Shown piece after piece: positions 10,907-21,388 of a stretch of 64,000 bases of DNA (the first letter of the stretch is position 1; the number at the start of each line of letters is the position of its first letter). The notes under the pieces were generated by a model. That model did no database searches, was not told the origin of the DNA, and saw only the letters and a program-made list of their open reading frames with translations. Position numbers and translations under genes: made by a program. The DNA comes from Heterodera schachtii (lineage: Eukaryota > Nematoda > Chromadorea > Rhabditida > Heteroderidae): positions 93,591 through 157,590 of the forward strand of contig SIJG01000009.1 of assembly GCA_023374025.1 (NCBI GenBank). Direction: 5' to 3'.

Positions 10907-12303
10907 AATTAATCACATCCGTTTAATCTCTTTCCCAAGCACATACTTCCGCTCTCTTCCATTCCATTTTCCTTCCCGAACTCCAACTATTTAATCGGGA
11001 GCATCCTTCTCGCCCTTCCCCGAACGCGTATTCTATCTAGTGGGCGCCCATGGGATTACCAGTGCTATCGAATGATATGAAAAAAATAAAAATTTGCTTG
11101 CTTATAAGCTACCGTATTTCTTGAATTAGTACCCCGGGGGTTCTATTTTTCAACTTCCCTCAAAAGAGGGGTTGTAATTCAGGGGGGGGGGGTACTAATT
11201 CAGGAAATACGGTAAGTTATAAATAATTTTTCAATCAAATCATAATGATGGTTTTTTAAATAACGACTTAGCACACACATTTATCCAGGGCCCGGATTTT
11301 TGCTTATTCCTTTTTCCCCCAAATCCAATCCCCGTGCGGGTGATTGGTAAATGTCTCCCCAGGGGATGGGCTAGGGACGGTCTCAGGATTTCGGCTTGGG
11401 GGGGGGGGGGGGGGGGTACCTCCCCCAGACCTTTTTTCACATCAACTTTTTTTGCGGCGGTTTTCCAAAAAACTTTTGGGGAATAGGGGGTTCGGCAGTG
11501 ATAGGGCCGGCCGCCGGGAACATTTTTGCATGTTTAATGCGATTTGTTAACGAATTTTGTCAAAAAATGATAAATTTTGCAATTTTGAGACATTTTAGTA
11601 GATTTTCTTCAAAAAATTGTGGATCTTTTAAAAAATTTAGCGAAATTTTTGGAAAATTTGGGTGAGGCTAGGTCTAGGGGGGTACCAGCAAAAAATTTTC
11701 AGCCAAAACATTTTATTTTCCGATTTGGCCGATCCCTGGTAAGTACCCCACCCCCCCCCCCCCCCCTGGGATGGACGCAAATATGACAATTCTTATTTTC
11801 AAGACCAAAGAATCTTAAAATTCAACAGTAGCTGTAATGAGGACAATTCACCAGTGAAATATGGATACAAAAATCCATCCTATCAAGCTAAAACTTGTCA
11901 TTCGTCCGTTTCAGGCCTCCCACATTCCAGGAAAAAATATATGCACTTACTTTACCTAATTGGATGCCCTACTAAATTAAGGCATTGCCCTAACCCAATT
12001 AAGTAGGGTCATCAACAAATTAATCACAGCATATTTAGCTAACAATTTAAATCAAGTTTGCCGAGCTTATTGTGAGAAGTACATACAGTACATGTGGAGA
12101 CAATTTTTGAAATGGAAGTAAGAAATCGTACTCACCGCCCTGAAAATTTATAAAACACAATTTTATTGCGGCCGTTTTTATACATCCAATTATAATACAT
12201 TTTTTTTATTACTGATGAAAGAAATATGATCGGTCGGTCATTTCTTAATTAATTCATTTCTTCTTCTGCGGCTGATCACTGATTTTGTTGTTTTGTCCGT
12301 CAC
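10907..12303. other. Intergenic: foldback, G-runs, shared gene flank
   Basis: Contains the foldback 11111-11213, long G or C homopolymers near 11397-11417 and 11750-11766, and the 3' flank of the next F-box-like copy (11912-12303), homologous to 6730-7000. No credible gene. Confidence 0.45.
11111..11213. repeat. 103-bp foldback, ACCGTATTTC family
   Basis: Begins ACCGTATTTC and ends GAAATACGGT. Further in, the arms pair through GAATTAGTACCCC and GGGGTACTAATTC around a G-run. Same family as 25595-25708 and 42799-42905. Confidence 0.75.
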
Positions 12304-13634
12304 TCATTTGTCAGAAGAAGATAGACCATTTGTGATGCTTTGTCCGGCTTTTTCTTCTTCTTCCGGTGGCGGAGATAATGGCCTTAATTAGGCGCAATTT
12401 TAATTATTTAAGCAAAATCAAATGTCCTTTTTAATTGCTCACCCGATGCAATTAGTGTCACTATCAAGCCAAAAGAACACATTGTTACAATTGTTGTCCC
12501 AATTTCCGTCTTCCCAGTGAACTGCCGCAGTTTCCCCAATAATTTTGCATCGTTTCATTATCCATCGATTGTCCCATTCATTTTTCTTTGCTTTGGCCAA
12601 TGTCAGCTTTTCCTTTGTCCATTCGTTCTCCAATTCAAATGGCACCATTGGCATAGACGGCACATGAACAGTAAAAAGAATTTCGTAACTGACGGAAGAA
12701 ATGGCATTGGCACGGAGAAAATGCTAAACAATTTGAAAACAAAAATCAGTCATTTGTCGAAAATATGGGACCACACCTCCTTGAAATTGTTGATCCAATC
12801 GAAGTTCGCTTGTTCGTTATTACCATTGCAACACAATCGCTTTGGTTGGCCATCTTTTCTCGGAGAGTGCAACCATTTGGACAATGCTTGGCCAGCAGAA
12901 ATTGTTGCATTTGGCCCGTCAAAATCTTCACCAATCGCAGCGGGAAACAGACGACCGGAATAGATTGAATTCAATTGGTTGAGATCGGTGAGAATTGTCG
13001 ACGAAATCAGACGAAGCAAATTGTCCAAATGATGACCATCGTTAAAGCGCAAGCGGCGAATATTTGACGAAATAATTGGCCAAATTTCACGGGTCAAAAC
13101 ATCCCAAATTGGCTGCTCATCCGTGTTGTGTGATGATGGAATCCACAATTGTAAATTGGTGCCTTTTTTGTCGAAAATTTGGTGATTGTCACAAAGAAAA
13201 GCGATGACAGAGCGATCAATGTAACTGAAAATAGAATAAATGCTTTTATGGCCATAAAGCTATGATGTTGACTGACCTAATCTGAAGGCATTTGAAGCGA
13301 CTTTTGCTGGGGAATGGACGGTCGGGCAATGGAAATTCCACAAAATTTTCACCGAATCGTACAAATAGTTTCGGTTCTGGTCCGTTGCCCCTGTGAATTG
13401 CGATTGGTCTCCAAATTGTCAATTCGCTTTTGCCTTCGAAATGTTTGTCCACCAACGCATTGAAACGTGGCGAAAGCAATGCCAATTTGAGGCCAAGTTG
13501 AGGACGGTCAAACGATGGGAAAATGTCCATCCAAACGTCATTACAAATCCAACTGAAATTGTGCGAAAACAGTTTAGTTAAATAAATGACGAATTTGTGT
13601 GACTTTTAAAAATTCATTATTACCGTCGGTTCAT
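12304..13634 (-). CDS. F-box-like protein, subfamily 1, intact copy
   Basis: Five exons: 13624-13634, 13277-13552, 12777-13224, 12443-12723 and 12304-12382. They sum to 1095 nt, exactly 364 codons plus stop, with all junctions GT-AG and in phase. Exon 2 gives WICNDVWMDIFPSFDRPQLG and LLSPRFNALVDKHFEGK. Exon 3 gives YIDRSVIAFLCDN, REIWPIISSNIRR and SAGQALSKWLHSPRKDGQ. Exon 4 begins HFLRANAISS and ends DTNCIG. The tail is PLSPPPEEEEKAGQSITNG. The family has an F-box-like core, so a role as a substrate adaptor in an SCF ubiquitin ligase is likely but inferred. A TATA-like box lies at 13772-13780. With the copy at 8021-9324 it is the best-preserved member of the cluster, and it differs from that copy at many coding positions. 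Confidence 0.85.
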
Positions 13635-14634
13635 TTTTGTTGCAATTAGAGCACAATTTGGCCGAGTTCCGAATGATGGCGTCGTCACAAAGGGAAGGAA
13701 TAAATGCAGAATTATTGCGTAGGAACTTTTCTTTTCTTTTTTTCAAATGCGAGGCAAATTGAAAAAACAAACATTTTATAGGTTTGAAAAGGGATTGAAG
13801 GGGGGTTGGGTTAGCACCTATTTTGTTTTGGCATCTTCAAATTTAGCACCTAGGTATTTCGGAACGGGCCAGTTGCATCTCATTTGTTAGTACTTAAGGG
13901 GCCAGTTACGTCAAAAATATTTGGTTCAGAAAAAAATTTCTTTTTGATTTATCCGAAGCCAAAAAAATGCCCGGAAAGTAAATAGAACTTTAAAAAAATT
14001 TCAGAGGGAAAAGATACGGAGGTAACTGAAGCCTAGGAACTGTATTCTCCGGCCCCAAAACCCATAAGCACTTTATTTCGGAACTACACAGCACAGTTAC
14101 AATGAATTGGTCGTCTAAATTTGACTTTTGCCCGAATCCGGTTTCGGGGTTCGACATAGGTCGGAACTAATGTCAGATTCTGCGACCCTTAAAACCAAAA
14201 AAAAAACAGAGACGAATTTGGCCATTTTCGGTTCTGTGGCCATATGATCAATATTTACCTAAAAAATCATCCCTAGTCATGAATAGGGCTGGGAATTTGT
14301 CACAAAAAATCTCCAAAAATTTGACTAAAAAGTAAAAATCGCCAAAAAGTCACAAAAAACACCTAAAAAATAGTTTATAGCCCTACTGATAAAAATGAAC
14401 ACATATAATTTAACAGTTTATGAACAACGCAAACACAACATGACTATACAAAATTAGGCGTTAAAATTGGAATTGAATATGCCCTACGGATACAAAATAC
14501 AATACAGTACATATACAATATACACGTACGTACTCAAACAGCAAAACCATAATAGACAGAATATACATTACATACACATCAATGTCGCCATCAAAAATGG
14601 TTATCAAAATTCATTTCATCTCGCGTTTCATCCG
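13635..14634. other. Intergenic, promoter flank then unassigned
   Basis: 13772-13780 is the minus-strand TATAAAATG box of the F-box-like gene. The remainder (13800-14630) shows short low-complexity runs and no recognisable gene; 14540-14634 is the 3'UTR side of the next gene. Confidence 0.4.
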
Positions 14635-16272
14635 TCAGAAGCGACGTCCGGTGAAGAAAGCTGCGCGCTGCGTCCGGCCGACAAAGGAACACTGACTGTC
14701 GCACATCACACCGTATTCATGACAGTATCTGAAAATGGGGATAAAGTTAGGGGTACTGTATGCACATCCCCACCACACCGTACCTGTTGGCCATGTCGCA
14801 CACCCAACTTGACAAAAAGTCGTCCATCCATGCGAACCAGTCCGTCAAATAGAACAGCGTTCCCCGTGACGAGCCGAGCATGAAGTGCACCGGTGGCCAA
14901 GCCCAGCGGACGCATGCGGCGATCATCGCGACAGCCAACCGTTCCATGAAGCCCATGCCAAAGTAGATGCACAGAAGGATGAAGGCGAAGCGGAAGAGCT
15001 AAAAGGGAGGGGGAAATCCATTAAACCGTCCAATAATCCGTCAAATTTGGCATTTTTGGCTCACCCGATACTGCCACAGGTGTCCAAAGAAGTCCCACCC
15101 GTTGCCAACAGCGGTGTACACAGGGCCAAGGTTGATTGTGGACAGTGAAGCGACCGCACCGCTGATTTGGTCAATCAATCCCTCCTCATCCGCGTTGACG
15201 TCGTTGTTGGGATCGTCGATGATCGGCTGCTCTTGCTGAATGCTTAAACAGGGGGAAAAGCATTAAAAAGTGCCAAACAATTTGAAATGAATGAATTTTA
15301 CTCAATTTGGTCCACCGTCTGATCACTTTCAACCCAATCGTAGGACAACCAATTGTCACCGATCACCGAAATTGACCTGAAAAGAGGGGAAAATGGGGGA
15401 GGGTGACAAAATGATTTCAATTTTTTTTTGCCTGCGAAGGCCTCCGCCATGTCCGTTGCCCGTGCCGTCGTTGTTGTTGCCGTTGTTGTTCTGCTGTTGT
15501 CGTTGTTTGGGCTGCACCACCAACGCATCGACAATCGACAGTTTCAGCACTTCTTCAGGGCGCAGATCCTTCGCCGATTTGACTTTGCGCACCGTTTGTC
15601 CGTTGTTTTGCTGTGGAGAAGGCGGCGGCACCATCTGCTGTTGTTTCGGCTGTTGTTGCTGCTGCTGGTCGTCCACCATCACATTTGGATCACTGAAAAG
15701 CAGGTGAAATTTATTTGCCGTCATTTCTGTTTTCTCGAGAAAGTGAGAAAATGCCACGAATTCAAAGGGAGGAGAGGGCCAAACTCTGAAATCAGTGGAA
15801 CGAAAACTTTAGAAAAAATTTCGCTAAAAACGTTGGTTAGTGTTTCCTAGTTAAATCCGCAGAATTTGGAATGTCTAAAAATGGCATTTTCATCACGGCA
15901 TCCTCTCCCCCTCCCCGTCCAATGGCACCCAAAACTCTACCGTTTGTTGTTGTTGTTGCTCGTCTCCACTGTTGGCGTTGGCGGTGGTTGCGGTGTTGTC
16001 GAATTGGTGGTGGTCGCTTGTGGCGGCGGTTGCTGCTGCTGCTTCGGCTGATGTTGCGCCTGCGTCACCGCTGCTGCTAATAGTGCTGGTGTTGTCGCCG
16101 CTTCTTCATCCGCCGATTGTTGGTCCGTCTGTGTTGCGATGTCTTCCCGCTGGATGGGCACGTGTTGCGTCGGTTGTTGTTGCTGCTGCTGCTGTGGTTG
16201 TGCTGCTGCAGCGATTGTTCCGTCGGTTGTCCTTTGATCGGCGTCAGAATGGCCATGGTGTGCGAGTTGCAT
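14635..16272 (-). CDS. Q/N-rich protein with C-terminal membrane domain
   Basis: Six exons fit in phase: 15941-16272, 15432-15692, 15302-15376, 15065-15242, 14784-14998 and 14635-14728, together 1155 nt or 384 residues. Residues about 1-200 are low-complexity (runs of Gln, Asn, Pro and Thr) with short ordered stretches such as QREDIATQTDQQSADEE and AKDLRPEEVLKLSIVDAL. The C-terminal part is well conserved-looking: ISVIGDNWLSYDWVESD, STINLGPVYTAVGNGWDFFG, then hydrophobic segments LFRFAFILLCIYFGMGF and LAVAMIAACVRWAWPPVHF, a Trp-rich segment and a Cys-containing end (CDSQC) before the stop. This suggests an integral membrane protein with a long disordered N-terminus. The intron after exon 2 starts with GC rather than GT. 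The start is uncertain: an overlapping frame begins MSSSTNDDGAQ at 16349. I do not recognise the family. Confidence 0.75.
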
Positions 16273-16758
16273 GAACGACCAGCAGGCGAATGCGTGTTGT
16301 TGGGGTTGGCGTTGTTTTGGGCTCCATCATCATTTGTTGACGAAGACATTGAATTACGTTGTTGTTAGCGGCGGCGATGACGAAAATTTGGGCAGAAAAT
16401 GGCGGGGAATAAAAAGGATTGAATAGCAAATTTATTGGGCAAATGATTCGCATTCGTGAAAAATTGTCCTTTTATACAAAACTTTGTTTCCCTCCCTCAT
16501 TTTTCGCAAATTTTTTTTTCTTTTCGAAAATCATACTAAAACATGTTTTCCGAGGTTTTCAGACTCGCCAAGCATGAATATGACATAGGTATATTTCGAC
16601 CAATTACGAACCCCGGGACCTGAATTCGAACAAATAAATTTAATCCGTAATAAATTTTTCAAAATTTGCTTTTGCTAAATCCCTTTTTTCCTCCGCTATA
16701 AAAGTGCCTTCGTCTCCCCCATTTTTATGTATTAACATTCATTCACATTTCTGCCACT
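16273..16758. other. Divergent intergenic region with a TATA box
   Basis: Separates the minus-strand gene ending at 16272 from the plus-strand gene starting at 16759. 16565-16640 is a solo end of the 24505-24805 element family (CATTTCGACCAATT-like, CCCGGGACCTGAATTCGA). TATAAAAG at 16697-16704 serves the gene to the right. Confidence 0.5.
16697..16704 (+). promoter_or_regulatory. TATA box
   Basis: TATAAAAG, 55 bp before the ATG at 16759; the spacing suits a short 5'UTR. Confidence 0.6.
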
Positions 16759-17729
16759 ATGTCCTCCACTGTCCTTCAAAATGCCCTCCGTCTGTTGTTC
16801 ATTGCTCTGATCATTTTCAACTGTTGCCACGGGTAAACAAAAAAACAACAGCCCAAACGGCGGATTTTCTATTGCATTTTCCACGACCTTCAAGAAATTT
16901 TAATTTTCTCCAAGTTCAAAACAAATAACATCAAAAAATGTGAAAAAATCGGGTTTTTGAATTTCCTTCAATTTTATTTCCGTCAAATTTTTAAGGTCGG
17001 TAAAACTGCAATAGAGTCGCCTCAATTTCGTTTTCTGATTTTCCCATTTTTTCAGTGCGCCGACTCGTGTTAAGCCCCAAACCGGTGAGAAGACTTCGAC
17101 AAACGAATTTGCTGGTCTCAGTGTCAAGCTATGGATCATCATTGGTGTCTCAGTTTTGCTCGTGTGAGTTTTCCACGGCTTTTCTTTTGCCAATGCCATC
17201 ATAAATCACAATCATTCTCCCGTTTTCCCCCTTTTTCAGCCTCGTTGTTTTGTGTGCCATTGTTGTGATTTGCTGTCTGTGCCGTAAACGCCGTGCCAAC
17301 CATGACAACGATGAGCTTTCGACAGCAGTGCCAAGCAGTTACTACAAATCGCGGCAGGGACCAACGGATTCGATGATGGACTGGCCGCCGCCCTCAACTG
17401 CTGGACATGGCCATGGTCGTGGAGGACGAGGCGGTGGTGGTGGGATCACGGCGGTGCCGAGCGGAATGATGTCCAAGATGCCAACAACGAAGACGAAGCA
17501 GCCGTTCTCGTTTCGAATGCTGATGCCAGAAAGCTTACGCTCAATTGGACCATCACGACCATCAACAATGGAACGAGGCGGGGCCCAGACAAAATTGAAG
17601 ACGACGACAATGCTCGGAGGAGGAGACCAGACAAAATTGAAGACGACGACAATGCTCGGAGGAGGAGACCAGACAAAATTGAAGACGACGACAGTGCCGT
17701 CGGGAGGAGAACATTACACAACGTGGTGA
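16759..17729 (+). CDS. Small type I membrane protein with repeat tail
   Basis: Three exons, 16759-16832, 17056-17163 and 17240-17729, give 223 residues in phase. Exon 1 encodes a signal peptide (MSSTVLQNALRLLFIALIIF, then NCCHG). A short extracellular stretch (about 25 residues, APTRVKPQTGEKTS) is followed by a membrane helix (LWIIIGVSVLLVLVVLCAIV) and a basic stop-transfer CRKRR. The cytoplasmic part is Gly/His/Arg-rich and ends in about three copies of a 14-residue unit containing TKLKTTTMLGGGDQ. Expected at the cell surface or an internal membrane, N-terminus outside. The product is not recognised; the layout is that of a small single-pass adaptor or receptor-like protein. Its 3'UTR is shared with the otherwise different gene at 24905-25264. 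Confidence 0.8.
17588..17714 (+). repeat. 42-bp in-frame coding tandem repeat, 3 copies
   Basis: Unit AAATTGAAGACGACGACAAT plus CTCGGAGGAGGAGACC-type sequence, encoding TKLKTTTMLGGGDQ. The first two units are nearly identical and the third diverges (TTTVPSGGE). Confidence 0.85.
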
Positions 17730-17988
17730 TGCGCAATGAATGAACGCGACGGACGGCGATGGCATTCGATAATAATGGACGAAGAATTTCACATTTAATT
17801 GTCTGTCATGTGATATTTGTGTCCCCCATTTTTGATGTGTTCATTCATTCATTTCCTGTGTATGTTACCACCACATGTCTAATATTGTGTTGTATGCTGC
17901 GAATTCGAGTTGTATATGGAATAATGTGTATATTTGTATGTAGATAATACTGTGTATATATGTAATCCTTTGGAATTAGGCCAGTTAT
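17730..17988 (+). other. 3'UTR shared with a second gene
   Basis: From about 17748 (GACGGACGGCGATGGCATTC) to 17988 (GGCCAGTTAT) the sequence is roughly 90% identical to 25266-25503, downstream of a different coding region. Confidence 0.8.
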
Positions 17989-18537
17989 CACAAGGATTTT
18001 CTCCATATTTTAAGTTTTTCCCGTATTTATAATTGACAAAAAAAACATTTGTAAGAGTTATGGGCAAAAACAACTGGCCAGACTAAAACGGCAGACTAAA
18101 CAAATGACAACAAAAATATGAAAAAACCGTTTTTTTAATTTCATTAATTTTATCTATGATTTTTGGTCAAGTAATTGATTTTTCAAACAAAAATTTACGA
18201 AAATTATTCGGACGTAAAAAATGCATAGACGGATGTTGTAGAGCTCAAAGAGCTTTTCGAATAAGATGTTTATTGTCGGGAGAAGTCAAATTTTAGTTTT
18301 TTACTTTTTTTTGCCCTTGAGATGGGGGTCTGTGGTTCGAGCCCGCTTGGCTGCAATTCAATTTTTTTATAATACTTGATAAAATCAACGGTTTATACAT
18401 CCGATTTTCATATATTTGAGAGGTTTTTCTTCAAAAAATGCATTTGATCAGTGATTTGAATTATGATTGATCGATCATTTCTTAATTAATTAATTCATTT
18501 CTTCTGCGGCTGATCATTGATTTTGTTGTTTTGTCCG
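17989..18537. other. Intergenic with tRNA-like repeat fragment
   Basis: 18175-18365 resembles the interior of the foldback at 56637-57201: GATGTTGTAGAG, then GTGGTTCGAGCCCGCTTGGC, a B-box-like motif (GGTTCGAGCCC). 18390-18537 is the 3' flank of the next F-box-like copy. Confidence 0.55.
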
Positions 18538-19856
18538 TCACTCATTGTCAACAGAAGACGGCCCATTTGTGATGCTTTGTCCGGCTTTATCTTCTTTTTC
18601 CGGTGGCGGAGACAATGGCCTAAATTAGGCGCAATTTGAATTATTAAACAAAATAAATGCCTTTTTTTAATTGCTCACCCAATGCAATCATTGGCACTAA
18701 AAAGCAAAAAGAACACATTATTCAAATCGTCCCGGTTTTCATCTATCTTCTTTTGCTGTTGAACCACCGCCGCGGTCTCGCCAATAATTTTGCATCGCTT
18801 CATTATCCAATTGTTGTCCAATTCCTTTGTTTTGGCCAATGTCAGCTTTTCCTTTGTCCATTCGTTTACCAATTCAAACGGCATCATTAGCATTGTCGGC
18901 ACACGAACATAAAAATGAATTTCGTAACTGACGGAAGAAATGGCATTGGCACGAAGAAAATGCTAAACAATTTGAAAACAAAAATCAGTGATTTGTCGTA
19001 ATTATGGCCACACCTCCTTGAAATTGTTGATACAAAAGTTCGCTTGTTCGTTGTAATCTTCGCAACGCAATCGCTTCGGCATGCCATCTTTTCTCGGAGA
19101 GTGCAACCATTTGGACAGAACTTGGCCAGCAGAAATTGGTGAAGTTGGCACATCAAAATCACCAATTGGATCGGGCAACAAATAATCGGAATCGATTGAA
19201 TTCAGTTGGTTGAGCTCAGTGAGAATTGTCGGACGAAGTGCAGACGACGCAAATTGTCCAAATGATCACCATCGTTAAAGTCCAAGTGGCGAATGTTTGT
19301 TGAAAAAATGGGCCAAATTTCACGAACAAAAACATCCCAAATTGGCTGCAAATCCGAGTTGTGTGATGATGGAATCCACAAGTCAAAATTGGTGCCTCTT
19401 TTGTCGAAAATTTGGCGATTGGCACGAAGAAAAGCGATGACGGAGTGATCGATGTAACTGAAAATGGAAAGAATGCTTTTTATTGCGATAATTTTGATTT
19501 TCATTTACCTAATCTGAATGTAATCAAAGCGAATTTTGCTGTGCAACGAATAATCGAGCAACGGAAATTCCACAAATCCGTCATCGAACCATACAGACAG
19601 TTTCGGTTCAGTTCCGTTGTCTTTGTGAATTTCGATCGTTCTCCAAATTGTCAATTCTTTTTTGCCATCGAAATGTTTGTCCACCAACGCATTGAAACGT
19701 GGCGAAAGAAGTGCCAATTTGAGGCCGAGTTGAGGACGGTTAAAACAGGGCAAAATGTCCATCCAAACGTCATTACACACCCAACTGAAATGTGAAAACA
19801 GTTTAGCTAAATAAATGACGAATTTTTGACTTTTAAATCCTTTACCGTCGATTCAT
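18538..19856 (-). pseudogene. F-box-like protein, subfamily 1, frameshifted
   Basis: Exons 19846-19856 (ATGAATCGACG), 19509-19784 (WVCNDVWMDILPCFNRPQLG), 19014-19457, 18679-18962 and 18538-18619. Splice sites and all other phases match the intact copies, but exon 3 is 444 nt where the intact copies have a length of 3n+1. Two extra bases at about 19231-19243 shift the frame after LDNLRRL; the normal SPTIL reading continues in another frame. There is also an in-frame loss of the Asp-Trp pair before CINNF. The tail reads PLSPPPEKEDKAGQSITNG. TATA-like box at 19985-19994. It is a recent pseudogene unless the two extra bases are an assembly fault. Confidence 0.75.
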
Positions 19857-20621
19857 TTTGTGGCAATTAGCACAATTTGGTCGAGTTCCGAATGATGTCG
19901 TCACAAAGGGAAGGAATAATTGCAGAATTATTGCGTTAGAAACTTTTATTTTTTTTCAAATGCCAGGCAAATCGAAAAAATAAACATTTTTATAGTCATG
20001 AAAAGGGATTGATGAATGTTTTTTGTCGTGGTTGGTCGATCGACGAAAAGTGCAAAATTTGCTAGATTTTGGCTAAATCAACTCATAAATTTTCTCAGAC
20101 ATAATTAAATTGCACAATATTGGTATAATACGATAGCCCTTGAATTGCTTTATTAGCTTGCTAATTTCAAAAAATTTAAAATTAGTCAAGGTTTTTAGTG
20201 CCTATTTTCCATTTGTCAAAAATTCACAAAAGGCATGAAAAACGCCAAAGGCACGAAAAATACAAAAAAAAATCATGTAAAAATAACCCAAAATTTGTTG
20301 TTTTAAGCATCTCGGGATTGAGCTTTCTCATACATGATAATTCAAGACTCATAAAAGTACGAAAAATGATTTGTGGTTCACTTTTCAGTGCACTTTTAGC
20401 TTGGTGTGGGAATCTAACTCGAAATTTAAAACTCGAAAATTGAGTTAGAGGCTTTGCAGAAGTGCCATTAAAGTATACAACGTTCATTTTGATCAAATTC
20501 GGTCCCGAAAAACCCCAAATTTCGTCCATGGATCATAAAATTGGTTTAGTTGGGCCATCTTCCAAGTCTCTCTGTTCGTTGTTCATTTTGTGTCTAATTT
20601 GTTTTCCCACTTCTTTTTCAG
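19857..20621. other. Intergenic, no gene seen
   Basis: 19985-19994 is the TATAAAAATG box of the copy to the left (minus strand). The remainder is AT-rich; upstream exons of the terminal exon at 20622 could not be identified here. Confidence 0.4.
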
Positions 20622-20729
20622 TACTGTGGCATGATTTACACCGCCAAAGGGGCCAGGGCATCGGCGGGCGGCGGCTCCAAGAAGGACAAGAAGCAGAAAG
20701 CGTCGAAGAGCTCCAGCGGTGAACAATGA
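20622..20729 (+). CDS. 3'-terminal exon of an unidentified gene
   Basis: A strong acceptor (CCCACTTCTTTTTCAG) precedes an open exon reading YCGMIYTAKGARASAGGG, then a Lys/Ser-rich end (SKKDKKQKASKSSSGEQ) and TGA at 20727-20729. A GC-rich then AT-rich 3'UTR with AATAAA at 21065-21070 follows, which supports a real transcript end. An internal ATG at 20631 would give a 32-residue peptide, but the reading frame is open from the acceptor, so upstream exons probably exist or existed. None were recognised in the 700 bp to the left, where the next feature is an F-box-like copy on the other strand. Function unknown. Confidence 0.5.
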   Translation, partial: YCGMIYTAKGARASAGGGSKKDKKQKASKSSSGEQ

Positions 20730-21064
20730 TCGACTCGAGGACGGCCGCACCCCGTGGATGAACGAACGATGGAATTCGAGCAACAAACGCTTCTCCCCTT
20801 CTAACTGCTGCTGCTGATCCCCCCCAATATCACGCTGTTTCCCGCCCCCCCTAAATTATATCATTTGTATGTGCTTTATCACCCTCTGATCTGTTGTCCG
20901 TGATAAGCTATATGCGCAAGTCCATATCAGTGATCAAATTATTGTAATTGTTGTAATGATATAATATGTACGTCCTATATTATTGTATTGTATTTGTATG
21001 TGCTCCAATGCAACACCCAATCATTATGTGTACATAAATATATGTTGTATGAATGTATTGGGAC

Positions 21065-21070
21065 AATAAA
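21065..21070 (+). terminator. Polyadenylation signal AATAAA
   Basis: GACAATAAAGCTG about 336 bp after the stop of the exon at 20622-20729. Confidence 0.6.
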
Positions 21071-21388
21071 GCTGTAATCCCAGTAAATCCCAAGTTTTCA
21101 AATTTGAATTATCGCTCAAAACGAGCATTTTTGACCCTTTTTTATGGGACCAATGATCCCGACTTTTACCCATCATATTTAGCTAACAATTCAAATTAAG
21201 TTGCCGGGTTATTGTGACAAGTACATACGGCCGTTTTTATACATCCGATTTATTTACCGAAATTGAGAGGTTTTTCTTCATAAATACCTATGCATTTTAT
21301 CACTAATCAATTATGATCGATCATTTCTTAATTAATTCATTTCTTCTTCTGCGGCTGTTGATCACTGATTTTGTTCGTTCGTCCGTCA

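Noticed and set aside
10239..10994. Several overlapping frames rich in repeated SDCPLSDCP or DNRTVGQS
   Set aside because: Products of the GGACAATCGGACAGT minisatellite in all frames.
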